Position numbers and translations under genes: made by a program | Shown here: piece after piece, positions 9,563 to 17,539 of the stretch | How the letters are laid out: every line of letters begins with the position of its first letter | How positions within the stretch are numbered: the first letter of the stretch is position 1 | The notes under the pieces: generated by a model | What the model was told of the DNA's origin: nothing | What the model saw: the letters and a program-made list of their open reading frames with translations, nothing else | Database searches by the model: none | Source: Granulicella arctica | GTDB taxonomy: Bacteria > Acidobacteriota > Terriglobia > Terriglobales > Acidobacteriaceae | Assembly (NCBI RefSeq): GCF_025685605.1 | Contig: NZ_JAGTUT010000001.1 | Location: forward strand, 3,968,001-4,032,000 | DNA length: 64,000 nt | Direction: 5' to 3'

Positions 9563-9803
9563 ATGAGGTACCCCTACCCCCCGTACCTGAAGTACCAAAG
9601 TCTTCAAAACAGGTGGGTTAGTGGGTACCTGGGTACGTGGTCCCTGCACGCCGTATGGACGGAACACCCCTGATCCGTGCCTCGTTCTGTCAAGTTTCTG
9701 CCGGACGAAACAGGCTGAGGTGCAGACTTTGTACGCTCCCACCCTTCCGCGATGGGGCTGCGGAAGGATGGGGCACCCGGGCTTTCGTGGTGAGGGCGAA
9801 AGG
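9563..9803. repeat. Intergenic C-rich segment with extragenic palindrome
   Basis: This 241-bp convergent gap holds a run of short GTACC repeats (9567-9637) and a hairpin CCTTCCGC (9743-9750) with GCGGAAGG (9760-9767). The hairpin extends through CCCA/TGGG on either side. The composition resembles the C-rich and palindromic extragenic repeats that are frequent in Terriglobia genomes; that resemblance is from memory and a genome-wide count would settle it. No coding sequence is seen here. Confidence 0.4.
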
Positions 9804-12119
9804 TTAGGAGACCTTCCAGCGGGAGCCGAGGATGGCTAATTTCTCCTCCATCGTCGGTTGCGAGGCTGCCTGTTTTGGAGCGGCTGAAGGGCGTTGCGGT
9901 GGCCGTTGAGGCGGGCCTTGTTGGGTGGGGGTTCTGGGTGTGGGCGGTTTCTGGCCCCCGGCCATCAGGGCCTTCATGGAGAGGGCGATGCGCTTGGTTT
10001 TGAAGTCTGCGGTGAGGACTTTTACCTTGACGATCTGACCGGCTTTGACGGCTTCCGAAGGGTCTTTGATATAGCGGTTGGAGAGTTCGCTGATGTGAAC
10101 TAAACCGTCCTGATGGACGCCGATATCGACGAAGGCTCCGAACTTGGTGACGTTGGTGACGACGCCTTCGAGGATCATGTCCGGTTGCACGTCGGCGAAC
10201 TCGCGAACCTGCTCGTTGAAGCTGGGCGCAACGAACTGGTCACGCGGGTCGCGACCGGGCTTGCGCAGTTCTTCGAGGATGTCCTTGACCGTAAAGGCTC
10301 CGACGGCGAACTGTTTCGTGTCGAGGCCGGTGAGAAGTTGCGGGCTGTCAATCAGGCTGGCGACCGGCGTTTTGAGCGACGTAGCAATCTGCTCGACCAC
10401 GGCGTAGGACTCGGGGTGGACGGCGGTGCGATCGAGCGGGTTGTCGCCATCGCGGATGCGCAGGAAACCAGCAGCCTGCTCGAAGGTCTTCGCACCAATC
10501 CCCGGAACCTTGTTGAGCTGGGAGCGCGAGCGGAACTTTCCGTGCTCGTCCCGGTAGGTGACGATGTTGAGGGCGACGCGCTCAGTGACGCCTGCAACGT
10601 AGCGGAGCAGCGTCCACGAGGAGGTATTGAGGTCGACGCCGACGCGGTTGACGCAGCTCTCGATGGTGGTTTCGAGGGACTGCTGGAGCTGACGCTGGTC
10701 GACATCATGCTGGTACTGACCGACGCCGATGGACTTCGGGTCAACCTTGACGAGTTCGGAGAGCGGGTCCTGTAGACGGCGGGCAATCGAGATGGCTCCG
10801 CGGACGGTGAGGTCGAGGTCGGGAAACTCCTGCCGGGCGATATCCGAGGCGGAGTAGATGCTCGCTCCCGATTCGCTGACGGTGACAGAGAAGATGGTGT
10901 CGAGGTGGTGCTCGCGGAGGGTGTCGCGGACGAAGGCATCGGTCTCGCGGGAGGCGGTGCCGTTGCCGATGGCGATCGCGCGGACGTTGTGGGTGGCGAT
11001 GAGGGCGACGAGGCGTTCGCCTGCTCCCGAGGCGGCGTTCTTCGAGGTGTGGAGATAGAGGACCTCGTGGGCGAGGAACTTGCCGGTCTCGTCCACAACG
11101 GCGACCTTGCAGCCGGTGCGCAAGCCGGGATCGATGCCGAGCACCGAGATCGGCCCCGCTGGAGCTGCGAGCAGGAGGTTCTGGAGGTTGTCGCGGAAGA
11201 CCTGAATGGCGTCGGTGTCGGAGCGCTTCTTTAGTTCGATCCGGATCTCGCCTTGTATGGACGGGTTGAGGAGGCGCTTCCACGAGTCGTCAACGGCTAG
11301 TTCGAGCTGTGCTGTCCAGTCGCCTTCGTTGCGGAGGATGCGGGAGCGAAGAAGTCCCGTAGCACGGAGCGGCTCAAGCTCGATGAGGAAGTAGAGGATC
11401 GCCTCGGTCTCGCCGCGCCGGACGGCAAGCATGCGGTGCGAGGGAATAGTCTTCACCGGCTCGCGATAGTCGTAGTACATCTTGAACTTGTCCTGCTCAT
11501 CGACGCCGTCGAGGGTCTTGCGGCTGACGATGATGCCTTCCTCGAACATCAGTTGACGGGTGACCTTGCGGAGGTCGGCGTCCTCGCTGATCATCTCGGC
11601 GACGATGTGGCGTGCTCCTTCAAGCGCGTCGTCCACAGAGAGGACCTCGCGCTCGGCGCTAACGAAGGTCGGGGCGAACTCGGCGAGAGACTGCGTAGTG
11701 GGCTGCTGGTTCCAGAGGTAGAGCGCGAGGGGCTCGAGGCCCTTGTCGCGGGCGATGGTGGCTTTGGTGCGGCGCTTTGGACGGAAGGGAAGATAAAGGT
11801 CTTCCAGTTCGGACTTGTCGAAGGTGGCCTCGATGCGGGCCTTGAGCTCGTCGGTAAGCTTGCCCTGTTCGAGGATGGAGGCGAGGATGGTCTCGCGGCG
11901 GGAGACGAGATCGCGGAAGTAGGCAAGTTTCTCTTCAATGTCGCGAATCTGGACCTCGTCCAGGTTGCCGGTCGCCTCCTTGCGGTAACGGGCGATGAAA
12001 GGCACAGTTCCGCCCTCGTTGAGCAGTGCGATTACCGCCAGAAGCGAGTGCAAGGGGATGTTGAGCGACTTCGTAATCTGAAGCAGGATTTCGGGGGTAA
12101 GGGTCTTGAGGTCAGCCAT
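9804..12119 (-). CDS. tex: Tex family transcription accessory / RNA-binding protein
   Basis: A 771-residue Tex homologue, a conserved nucleic-acid-binding protein with an N-terminal helical region, a central YqgF/RNase H-like fold (SVLGIDPGLRTGCKVAVVDETG near residue 325), helix-hairpin-helix segments (KVPGIGAKTFEQAAGFLRI near 525), and a C-terminal S1 RNA-binding domain (GVVTNVTKFGAFVDIGVHQDG near 650). A basic, Pro/Gln-rich tail follows. The ATG at 12119 is preferred because GGAGG lies nine bases upstream, inside the alternative start at 12134. It is divergent from the secreted protein at 12331. Confidence 0.95.
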   Translation of the reverse strand: MADLKTLTPEILLQITKSLNIPLHSLLAVIALLNEGGTVPFIARYRKEATGNLDEVQIRDIEEKLAYFRDLVSRRETILASILEQGKLTDELKARIEATFDKSELEDLYLPFRPKRRTKATIARDKGLEPLALYLWNQQPTTQSLAEFAPTFVSAEREVLSVDDALEGARHIVAEMISEDADLRKVTRQLMFEEGIIVSRKTLDGVDEQDKFKMYYDYREPVKTIPSHRMLAVRRGETEAILYFLIELEPLRATGLLRSRILRNEGDWTAQLELAVDDSWKRLLNPSIQGEIRIELKKRSDTDAIQVFRDNLQNLLLAAPAGPISVLGIDPGLRTGCKVAVVDETGKFLAHEVLYLHTSKNAASGAGERLVALIATHNVRAIAIGNGTASRETDAFVRDTLREHHLDTIFSVTVSESGASIYSASDIARQEFPDLDLTVRGAISIARRLQDPLSELVKVDPKSIGVGQYQHDVDQRQLQQSLETTIESCVNRVGVDLNTSSWTLLRYVAGVTERVALNIVTYRDEHGKFRSRSQLNKVPGIGAKTFEQAAGFLRIRDGDNPLDRTAVHPESYAVVEQIATSLKTPVASLIDSPQLLTGLDTKQFAVGAFTVKDILEELRKPGRDPRDQFVAPSFNEQVREFADVQPDMILEGVVTNVTKFGAFVDIGVHQDGLVHISELSNRYIKDPSEAVKAGQIVKVKVLTADFKTKRIALSMKALMAGGQKPPTPRTPTQQGPPQRPPQRPSAAPKQAASQPTMEEKLAILGSRWKVS

Positions 12120-12330
12120 AGGTGCTGCCTCCATCGTATCGGGGATGGGTTAGGAAAACTGGCCAGTAACAGCACCGTGGTGACCAGGGGGCAGTATTCG
12201 GTCAGATTTACTTGCGTTAAAGGCGAAGAGGTCGCAAGATACCCGAGTAGTCCTGGCACGTCTGCTTTGTGCCGTCCGCACGGTTCCCGCCGGGTTGGAT
12301 ATATTGCGAATCACCGGAGGGCCACTGATC

Positions 12331-13023
12331 TTGCGATTCCTATCCTCAACGCTCCTGCTCGCTGTGGCATTCAGCCCCAGCGCGGCATTCGCCCTACAGG
12401 CGGCTGCGGCCAACCCCCAGACCGCGGGTGCACCGGCGACAGCGCCCGTCTCGACCGCTCCACAATCGGATATGCCTTCGGTGATCCTGCAGCCCTCACT
12501 GAACGGTATTCTGCAGGCTCTAACGCAGTTGCACACGGAGAAATGGAAGGCGCCACTGCCGGTACGCGACGAGACGGATGGCAATATCCGTTCAGTCCGC
12601 CATGATCTCGATACGGTATTGCCCCCGCTGCTCGGCGCTGCGGACGGGGCACACGAATCCGTTTCACAGACGTTGCCGGTGCTCCAGAATATTACGGCGC
12701 TCTACGACGTGCTGCTGCGCGTGGCGGGTGTCGCGAAGATGTCGGCTCCGAAGCCTCAGAGTGTATCGCTCGACCAGGCGATGGCAACTCTTGACGATGC
12801 GCGGCGCGCGCTCGCGGCACACATCCAGGATTCTGCGTTGGCTGAGGAGAAAAAGGTAAGCGATTTGCAGGCTGCGCTTCGTGCAGTGCCTCCGCCAGTG
12901 GTTGCAGCGGCACCGCCTGCGCCTCCTCCGGCACCGCCCGTAGAGAAGAAGCGGGTGCCGAAGAAGAAGCCAAAGCCAGTACCTGCAGCGACTCCCGCTT
13001 CCGCTGCTCCTACGACACCGTAG
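12331..13023 (+). CDS. Secreted hypothetical protein with Pro/Lys-rich tail
   Basis: A 230-residue protein not matched to a family. The TTG at 12331 is preferred as start because CGGAGGG lies about ten bases upstream, and it gives a clean signal peptide (RFLSSTLLLAVAFSPSAAFA). The middle (residues 50-170) looks mainly helical, with a DARRALAAHIQDSALAEEKK stretch that could form a coiled coil. The last ~50 residues are PPAPPPAPP followed by lysine clusters (KKRVPKKKPKP), suggesting a flexible periplasmic or wall-contacting tail. Its codon usage is like its neighbours. Function unknown. Confidence 0.65.
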   Translation: MRFLSSTLLLAVAFSPSAAFALQAAAANPQTAGAPATAPVSTAPQSDMPSVILQPSLNGILQALTQLHTEKWKAPLPVRDETDGNIRSVRHDLDTVLPPLLGAADGAHESVSQTLPVLQNITALYDVLLRVAGVAKMSAPKPQSVSLDQAMATLDDARRALAAHIQDSALAEEKKVSDLQAALRAVPPPVVAAAPPAPPPAPPVEKKRVPKKKPKPVPAATPASAAPTTP

Positions 13024-13135
13024 ACGTTTGCGGGCACGAAGTACCTCGTGGCAGGGTTGTGTCGAAAAGCCTCTGAAGTATTGCTTTTGGGGCAGGCGAT
13101 TGCGCGTCCTGAGATTAGCCGCTAGACTTCTTCGG

Positions 13136-13173
13136 ACAAACGTTTGTTACGTTCGTTGAGCTGAAACGTTTTT
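13136..13173. promoter_or_regulatory. Pair of AAACGTTT palindromes upstream of thuA operon
   Basis: ACAAACGTTTGT (13136-13147) is a perfect 12-bp palindrome. TGAAACGTTTTT (13162-13173) shares the same AAACGTTT core. Their centres are 26 bp apart, and the second ends about 100 bp before the thuA start. The central CG and A/T flanks resemble LacI-family operators; a paired site suggests cooperative binding or looping. No regulator is seen nearby. Confidence 0.4.
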
Positions 13174-13275
13174 GTAGTTTCGGTATCGTGCTGACAATCG
13201 AGCCTTTTTTGAAGTACCCCGGGGCGAGTGGTCTCGGGGAAAACGTCTTCAGCAACCCAAGTTCGGAGAACTCAC

Positions 13276-14157
13276 GTGCGCGCTTCTCGGATGTTTTCTT
13301 TTTCGGTGGTCCTGCTGGTTGCAGGGTCGTTTCTTCATGCACAAGGTGCACCGGCTACGATGCCTCCGCCAGCACCGCACATGAAGCCTACCCACCTGAA
13401 GCATGTACTGGTGATCGGACAGACGAAGGGTTTTGAACACGATTCGGTGTCGACGGTGATGGCCTCTATCTACAACATGGGCAAAGAGAGCGGCCTATGG
13501 GACACGATGATCCGGACGGATACGGAGTTGCTGACGAAGAAGGACTTCGGGAAGAACAATACCAAGAATCTCAACTACTTCGATGTGCTGATCTTTGCGA
13601 GCACGACCGGCGAATTGGACATGGATGCGGCCCAGAAGGCGGATACGATTGCCTTTGTGAAGGAAGACGGCAAGGGATTTGTCGGCATCCACGCGGCGCT
13701 CGATACGAACTATAAGTGGCCTGAGTATGGCGACATGATTGGCGGCTACTTCGACCAGCACCCCTGGATGACCTTCAACGCGCCCATTGTGACCGAAGAT
13801 CCTGACTTTCCGGCTGTCCGCCACTTTCCCAAGGCGTTTGTGAAGTACGACGAGATCTACCAGCCGAAGGACTTTTCGCGTGACAAGGTGAACGTGCTGC
13901 TGAGCCTTGATCCGACGAAGCTGGATTACACGAATAATCCCCGGGTTCACCGGATGGACCATGACTTCCCGGTGGCGTGGTCGAAGATGTATGGCAAGGG
14001 TCGCGTCTTCTACTCGACACTCGGTCATACTGAAGAGGCGTGGGATGACCCGGATATCAAGAAGATGTACTTCGAAGCGATCAAGTGGGCGCTCGGCATG
14101 ACGGATGGCAGCACGGCGTCGCATGCTCGTCCTGCGGCATTCGCCAACGCGAAATAG
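13276..14157 (+). CDS. Secreted ThuA-domain protein
   Basis: A 293-residue ThuA-like (trehalose-utilisation) protein with a flavodoxin/glutamine-amidotransferase-like fold. Family marks are HVLVIGQTKGFEHDSV near residue 45, a GKGFVGIHAALDTNY segment where the family keeps GFVGIHSA, and YGKGRVFYSTLGHTEEAWDDPD near 245. The GTG start at 13276 has GGAG eight bases upstream and leads into a signal peptide (MFSFSVVLLVAGSFLHAQG). It heads an operon with Gfo/Idh/MocA, an isomerase, cytochrome c and PQQ dehydrogenase (gaps 32, 33, 41 and 42 bp), so a role in sugar oxidation or conversion is likely. The ThuA reaction itself is poorly defined. Confidence 0.85.
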   Translation: MRASRMFSFSVVLLVAGSFLHAQGAPATMPPPAPHMKPTHLKHVLVIGQTKGFEHDSVSTVMASIYNMGKESGLWDTMIRTDTELLTKKDFGKNNTKNLNYFDVLIFASTTGELDMDAAQKADTIAFVKEDGKGFVGIHAALDTNYKWPEYGDMIGGYFDQHPWMTFNAPIVTEDPDFPAVRHFPKAFVKYDEIYQPKDFSRDKVNVLLSLDPTKLDYTNNPRVHRMDHDFPVAWSKMYGKGRVFYSTLGHTEEAWDDPDIKKMYFEAIKWALGMTDGSTASHARPAAFANAK

Positions 14158-14189
14158 AGTTAGACAGGTATCGGGAGTAAGCAAGGCTG

Positions 14190-15362
14190 ATGAAGAAGAT
14201 TGGAATGGGTTTGATCGGGCCGGGCTTCGTTGCAGCGCATCACATCGATGCGGTTCGGCGGCTGGGTGATGTCGAGGTGGTGGCGATTGCGGGCTCGTCG
14301 CAGGAGTCCGCCGACCGCAAGGCCAGGGAGTATAAGGTTGACCGGGCCTATGGCGATTTTCATGCGCTAATCGCTGATCCGGATATCCAGGTGATCCACA
14401 ATACGACGCCGAACTACCTGCACCTGCCGGTGACGATGGCGGCGATCGCGGCGGGAAAGCATGTGATCTCGGACAAGCCGCTGGCGATCAATTCGCGGGA
14501 TGGCCGGACGATGCGCGATGCGGCTGTGGCGGCGAAGATCGGCCATGTCGTGACGTTCAACTATCGTGGGAACCCGCTGGTGCAGCAGGCGCGAGGGATG
14601 GTAAGCCGCGGTGAGGCAGGTGGCGTGAGCTTTGTGCACGGCCACTATTTGCAGGACTGGTTGACCGATCCGAATGTCTACTCGTGGCGGTCGGACCCGG
14701 CGAAGGGTGGTGTCAGTTCGGCGCTGGGCGACATCGGTTCGCATTGGTGCGATCTCGCGGAGCATATGTCCGGCCAGAGGATCGTGTCGGTGCTGGCGGA
14801 CCTGACGACGGTGATCCCGGTGCGCTACTCGGCTGGTGCTTCGGCGCAGGCCTTCTCGGGAGACAGTAGCGGCGAGCGAACTGCTGTCGAAGTGCACGCG
14901 GAGGATCTTGCCAGTGTGCTGCTTCGCTTCGACGGCGGGGCAAAGGGTTCTTTCTCGGTTGGGCAGGTGTTGCCGGGTCATAAGAACGACCTGCAACTTG
15001 AAGTGAACGGAAGAACCTGCTCGCTGAAGTGGAAGCAGGAGGAGCAGAATGAGCTTTGGATCGGTCACCACAACAAGCCGAACGCGATGATGGCGAAGGA
15101 CCCGTCGCTGGTTTCGCCTGAGGTATTGCGGTATGTTCATCTGCCGGGCGGTCATCAGGAGTCGTGGGCGGACGCGTTTCTGAACGTAATGCGGGATGCG
15201 TATGAGTGGATCGGCGACGGTGCCGCTCCGGCGAGCAAGCCTTCGATGCTGCCGACCTTCGACGACGGATACCGTTCGACCTGTATCGTTGAAGCCATGC
15301 TGCAAAGCCACGCCGAGGGCGGAGTCTGGAAGAGCGTGGAGTACGTGGCGAGCCAGGCGTAG
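14190..15362 (+). CDS. Gfo/Idh/MocA family oxidoreductase
   Basis: A 390-residue NAD(P)-dependent dehydrogenase. The N-terminal Rossmann fold starts with MGLIGPGFVAAHHIDAV; the family motif EKP appears as DKPLAINSRDGRTM near residue 95. The C-terminal alpha/beta domain has GDIGSHWCDLAEHMSG near 180, which carries the conserved D..H pair. There is no signal peptide, so it is cytoplasmic. With the adjacent TIM-barrel isomerase it resembles modules that oxidise a sugar or cyclitol to a keto form and then isomerise it. Substrate unknown. Confidence 0.9.
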   Translation: MKKIGMGLIGPGFVAAHHIDAVRRLGDVEVVAIAGSSQESADRKAREYKVDRAYGDFHALIADPDIQVIHNTTPNYLHLPVTMAAIAAGKHVISDKPLAINSRDGRTMRDAAVAAKIGHVVTFNYRGNPLVQQARGMVSRGEAGGVSFVHGHYLQDWLTDPNVYSWRSDPAKGGVSSALGDIGSHWCDLAEHMSGQRIVSVLADLTTVIPVRYSAGASAQAFSGDSSGERTAVEVHAEDLASVLLRFDGGAKGSFSVGQVLPGHKNDLQLEVNGRTCSLKWKQEEQNELWIGHHNKPNAMMAKDPSLVSPEVLRYVHLPGGHQESWADAFLNVMRDAYEWIGDGAAPASKPSMLPTFDDGYRSTCIVEAMLQSHAEGGVWKSVEYVASQA

Positions 15363-15395
15363 CATGCCGGTGATACAAAGAGGAATGGAGATCGC

Positions 15396-16355
15396 ATGAG
15401 GCTTGGAGTATTTACAGCGCTGCTCGCGCAGATGCCCTTGAAGGACGTTCTCGCGAAGCTGAAGGCGCTAGACATTACGACGGTGGAACTGGGAACGGGG
15501 AACTATCCCGGTAACGCACATTGCAAGCTATCGATGCTTGATAACCCGGCTGAGTTGAAGGAGTTCAAGCAGAAGCTCGACGATGCGGGCGTAAGCATCA
15601 GTGCGCTGAGCTGTCATGGGAATTCACTGCACCCGGACGCGACGCAGGCCAAGCAGGCGCAAGAGACGAACCAGAAGACGATCCTGTTGGCAGAGAAGCT
15701 TGGCGTGTCGGTAGTAGTGGACTTCTCGGGTTGTCCCGGCGATTCGCCCAACGCGAAGGCTCCGAACTGGGTGACGTGCCCGTGGCCGCCAGAGTATCTG
15801 GATGTGCTGGCGTGGCAGTGGGACAAGGTGGTGACGCCGTACTGGTTGGAGCGGGGCAAACTGGCCGCTGATCATGGTGTGAAGGTGGCGATCGAGATGC
15901 ATCCCGGCTTCGTTGTCTACAGCCCGGAGACGATGCTTCGGCTGCGGGCGATTGCGGGTGACTCAGTCGGCTGCAACTATGACCCGAGCCACATGTTCTG
16001 GCAGGGAATTGACCCCATCGCGGCAGTTCGAGTTCTTGGCGATGCGATCTTCCATGTCCACGCGAAGGATACGCAGATGTACCCGGCGAACCTGGCTCGT
16101 ACGGGCGTGCTCGATACAAAGCCTTATACCGATGAGCGCCACCGCGGGTGGATCTTTCGGACCTGTGGCTACGGCCACGGAGCGGAGTGGTGGAAGGAGT
16201 TCGTCTCCACGCTGCGCATGTTCGGATACGACGACGTGCTCTCCATAGAGCACGAGGACAGCTTGCTCTCCCCGGAAGAGGGGCTTACCAAGGCTGCACA
16301 GTTTCTGAACGACGTTGTGATCAAGGAAGCACCCGCGGCGGCATGGTGGGTGTAG
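15396..16355 (+). CDS. Sugar phosphate isomerase/epimerase (TIM barrel, AP-endonuclease 2 fold)
   Basis: A 319-residue xylose-isomerase-like TIM barrel of the IolE/IolI type. Metal ligands are suggested by AIEMHPGFVVY near residue 170, CNYDPSHMFWQGIDP near 198, HVHAKD near 220 and a late SIEHEDSLL. It lies 33 bp after the Gfo/Idh/MocA gene with a clear SD-like AGAGGAATGGAG before the ATG. The pair, together with ThuA, is a common combination in sugar/inositol-like catabolic operons of heterotrophic soil bacteria. It has no export signal. Confidence 0.88.
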   Translation: MRLGVFTALLAQMPLKDVLAKLKALDITTVELGTGNYPGNAHCKLSMLDNPAELKEFKQKLDDAGVSISALSCHGNSLHPDATQAKQAQETNQKTILLAEKLGVSVVVDFSGCPGDSPNAKAPNWVTCPWPPEYLDVLAWQWDKVVTPYWLERGKLAADHGVKVAIEMHPGFVVYSPETMLRLRAIAGDSVGCNYDPSHMFWQGIDPIAAVRVLGDAIFHVHAKDTQMYPANLARTGVLDTKPYTDERHRGWIFRTCGYGHGAEWWKEFVSTLRMFGYDDVLSIEHEDSLLSPEEGLTKAAQFLNDVVIKEAPAAAWWV

Positions 16356-16396
16356 CAAATAGATCGAGCAAGAGAATTTAAGGGTGTGGGTACGCG

Positions 16397-17497
16397 ATGA
16401 AAAGACTTCGGATTGCGGTATTTGTAGCAGCGGCGTTTGGGATGGCGACGTACTCCAGCAAGCTGACGCCGATATATGCGGCCTCAAACGGCGAGCAGGC
16501 GGGGGCTACGCAGGCTGCGGCGGTTGAGGGTGCGAACTCGGTCGGCGCCAAGGCTTACGCGAGTCATTGCTCCATGTGTCACGGTCAACAGCGTGAGGGG
16601 ATGGCGCCCATATTCCCTTCGCTCGTCGGTGTGGGCCGCAGGCTTACGGATGAGCAGATCCTCGGGATTGTCCATAATGGCCGCGGCAAGATGCCTGCAC
16701 AACCGGCGCTCGAGGCCGAAGAGGTCAATGCGATCATTCGCTTTCTGAAAACGGACGATTTGTCCGGCGCCAAGGCGGCAACGAGTAGCGCGAGCGACCT
16801 GAAGGCGGTCCACACGGCGGCGCTTACTGGTCCGGGTAATTCAATCTTCCAACAGAACTGCGCTTTCTGTCATGGTCGCGATGCGGGCGGCGGCGAGGCT
16901 GGGCCGGACCTGACGCGATCGAAGCTGGTTGCATCGGACGTGAACGGCGACAAGATCTCTGATGTGGTGCGGAACGGCCGCATTGAGAAGAAGATGCCGG
17001 CCTTCAAATTCTCCAATGATGAGTTGGCCAGCGTAGTCGAGTACATCCACGCGCAGGCGGACAAGGCCAAGTCGCAGAAGCCGGGCAGCCGCAAGGGTGT
17101 CGATGTGTCCGACCTGCAGACGGGCAATGCTGAAGCTGGAAAGAAGTATTTCACCAGCGCAGGCTGTGTGAAGTGCCACTCTGAGACCGGGGACATGGCG
17201 GGTGTCGCTACGCGCTTTCAGGGACTGCAACTCGAAGAGCGCATGCTCTATCCGCGTGATGCAAAGAGCACCGTGGCTGTGACGCTACCGTCGGGGGAGA
17301 AGGTCTCAGGCACGCTGGCATATCAGGATGAGTTCACGGTTGGCCTGAAGGGCAGCGATGGTGTGTATCACTCGTGGAACGTGAACAACGTGAAGTTTAC
17401 GGTGGACTCACCTGTGGACGCACACGTTGAGCAGTTTCCGAAGTACACGGACGGCGACATCCACAACCTGATGGCTTATCTGCAGACGCTAAAGTAG
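16397..17497 (+). CDS. Exported tri-haem c-type cytochrome
   Basis: A 366-residue periplasmic cytochrome with a signal peptide (MKRLRIAVFVAAAFG) and three haem c sites: CSMCH at residues 58-62, CAFCH at 155-159 and CVKCH at 257-261. The first two are ordinary mono-haem class I domains. The third carries a long insertion (TLPSGEKVSGTLAYQDEFTV, then a SWNVNNVKF strand) between haem and C-terminal helix. It directly precedes a PQQ dehydrogenase (42 bp), so it is the likely electron acceptor for that enzyme and a link to the terminal oxidase or quinol pool. Confidence 0.9.
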   Translation: MKRLRIAVFVAAAFGMATYSSKLTPIYAASNGEQAGATQAAAVEGANSVGAKAYASHCSMCHGQQREGMAPIFPSLVGVGRRLTDEQILGIVHNGRGKMPAQPALEAEEVNAIIRFLKTDDLSGAKAATSSASDLKAVHTAALTGPGNSIFQQNCAFCHGRDAGGGEAGPDLTRSKLVASDVNGDKISDVVRNGRIEKKMPAFKFSNDELASVVEYIHAQADKAKSQKPGSRKGVDVSDLQTGNAEAGKKYFTSAGCVKCHSETGDMAGVATRFQGLQLEERMLYPRDAKSTVAVTLPSGEKVSGTLAYQDEFTVGLKGSDGVYHSWNVNNVKFTVDSPVDAHVEQFPKYTDGDIHNLMAYLQTLK

Positions 17498-17539
17498 CAG
17501 CGTAGGCCCTGGACGCAGCTTCTGAAAGGCTCGGATCGA

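Noticed and set aside
11436-12605. A 389-codon plus-strand frame opposite tex and its upstream region
   Set aside because: No family similarity; Tex is strongly supported on the other strand.
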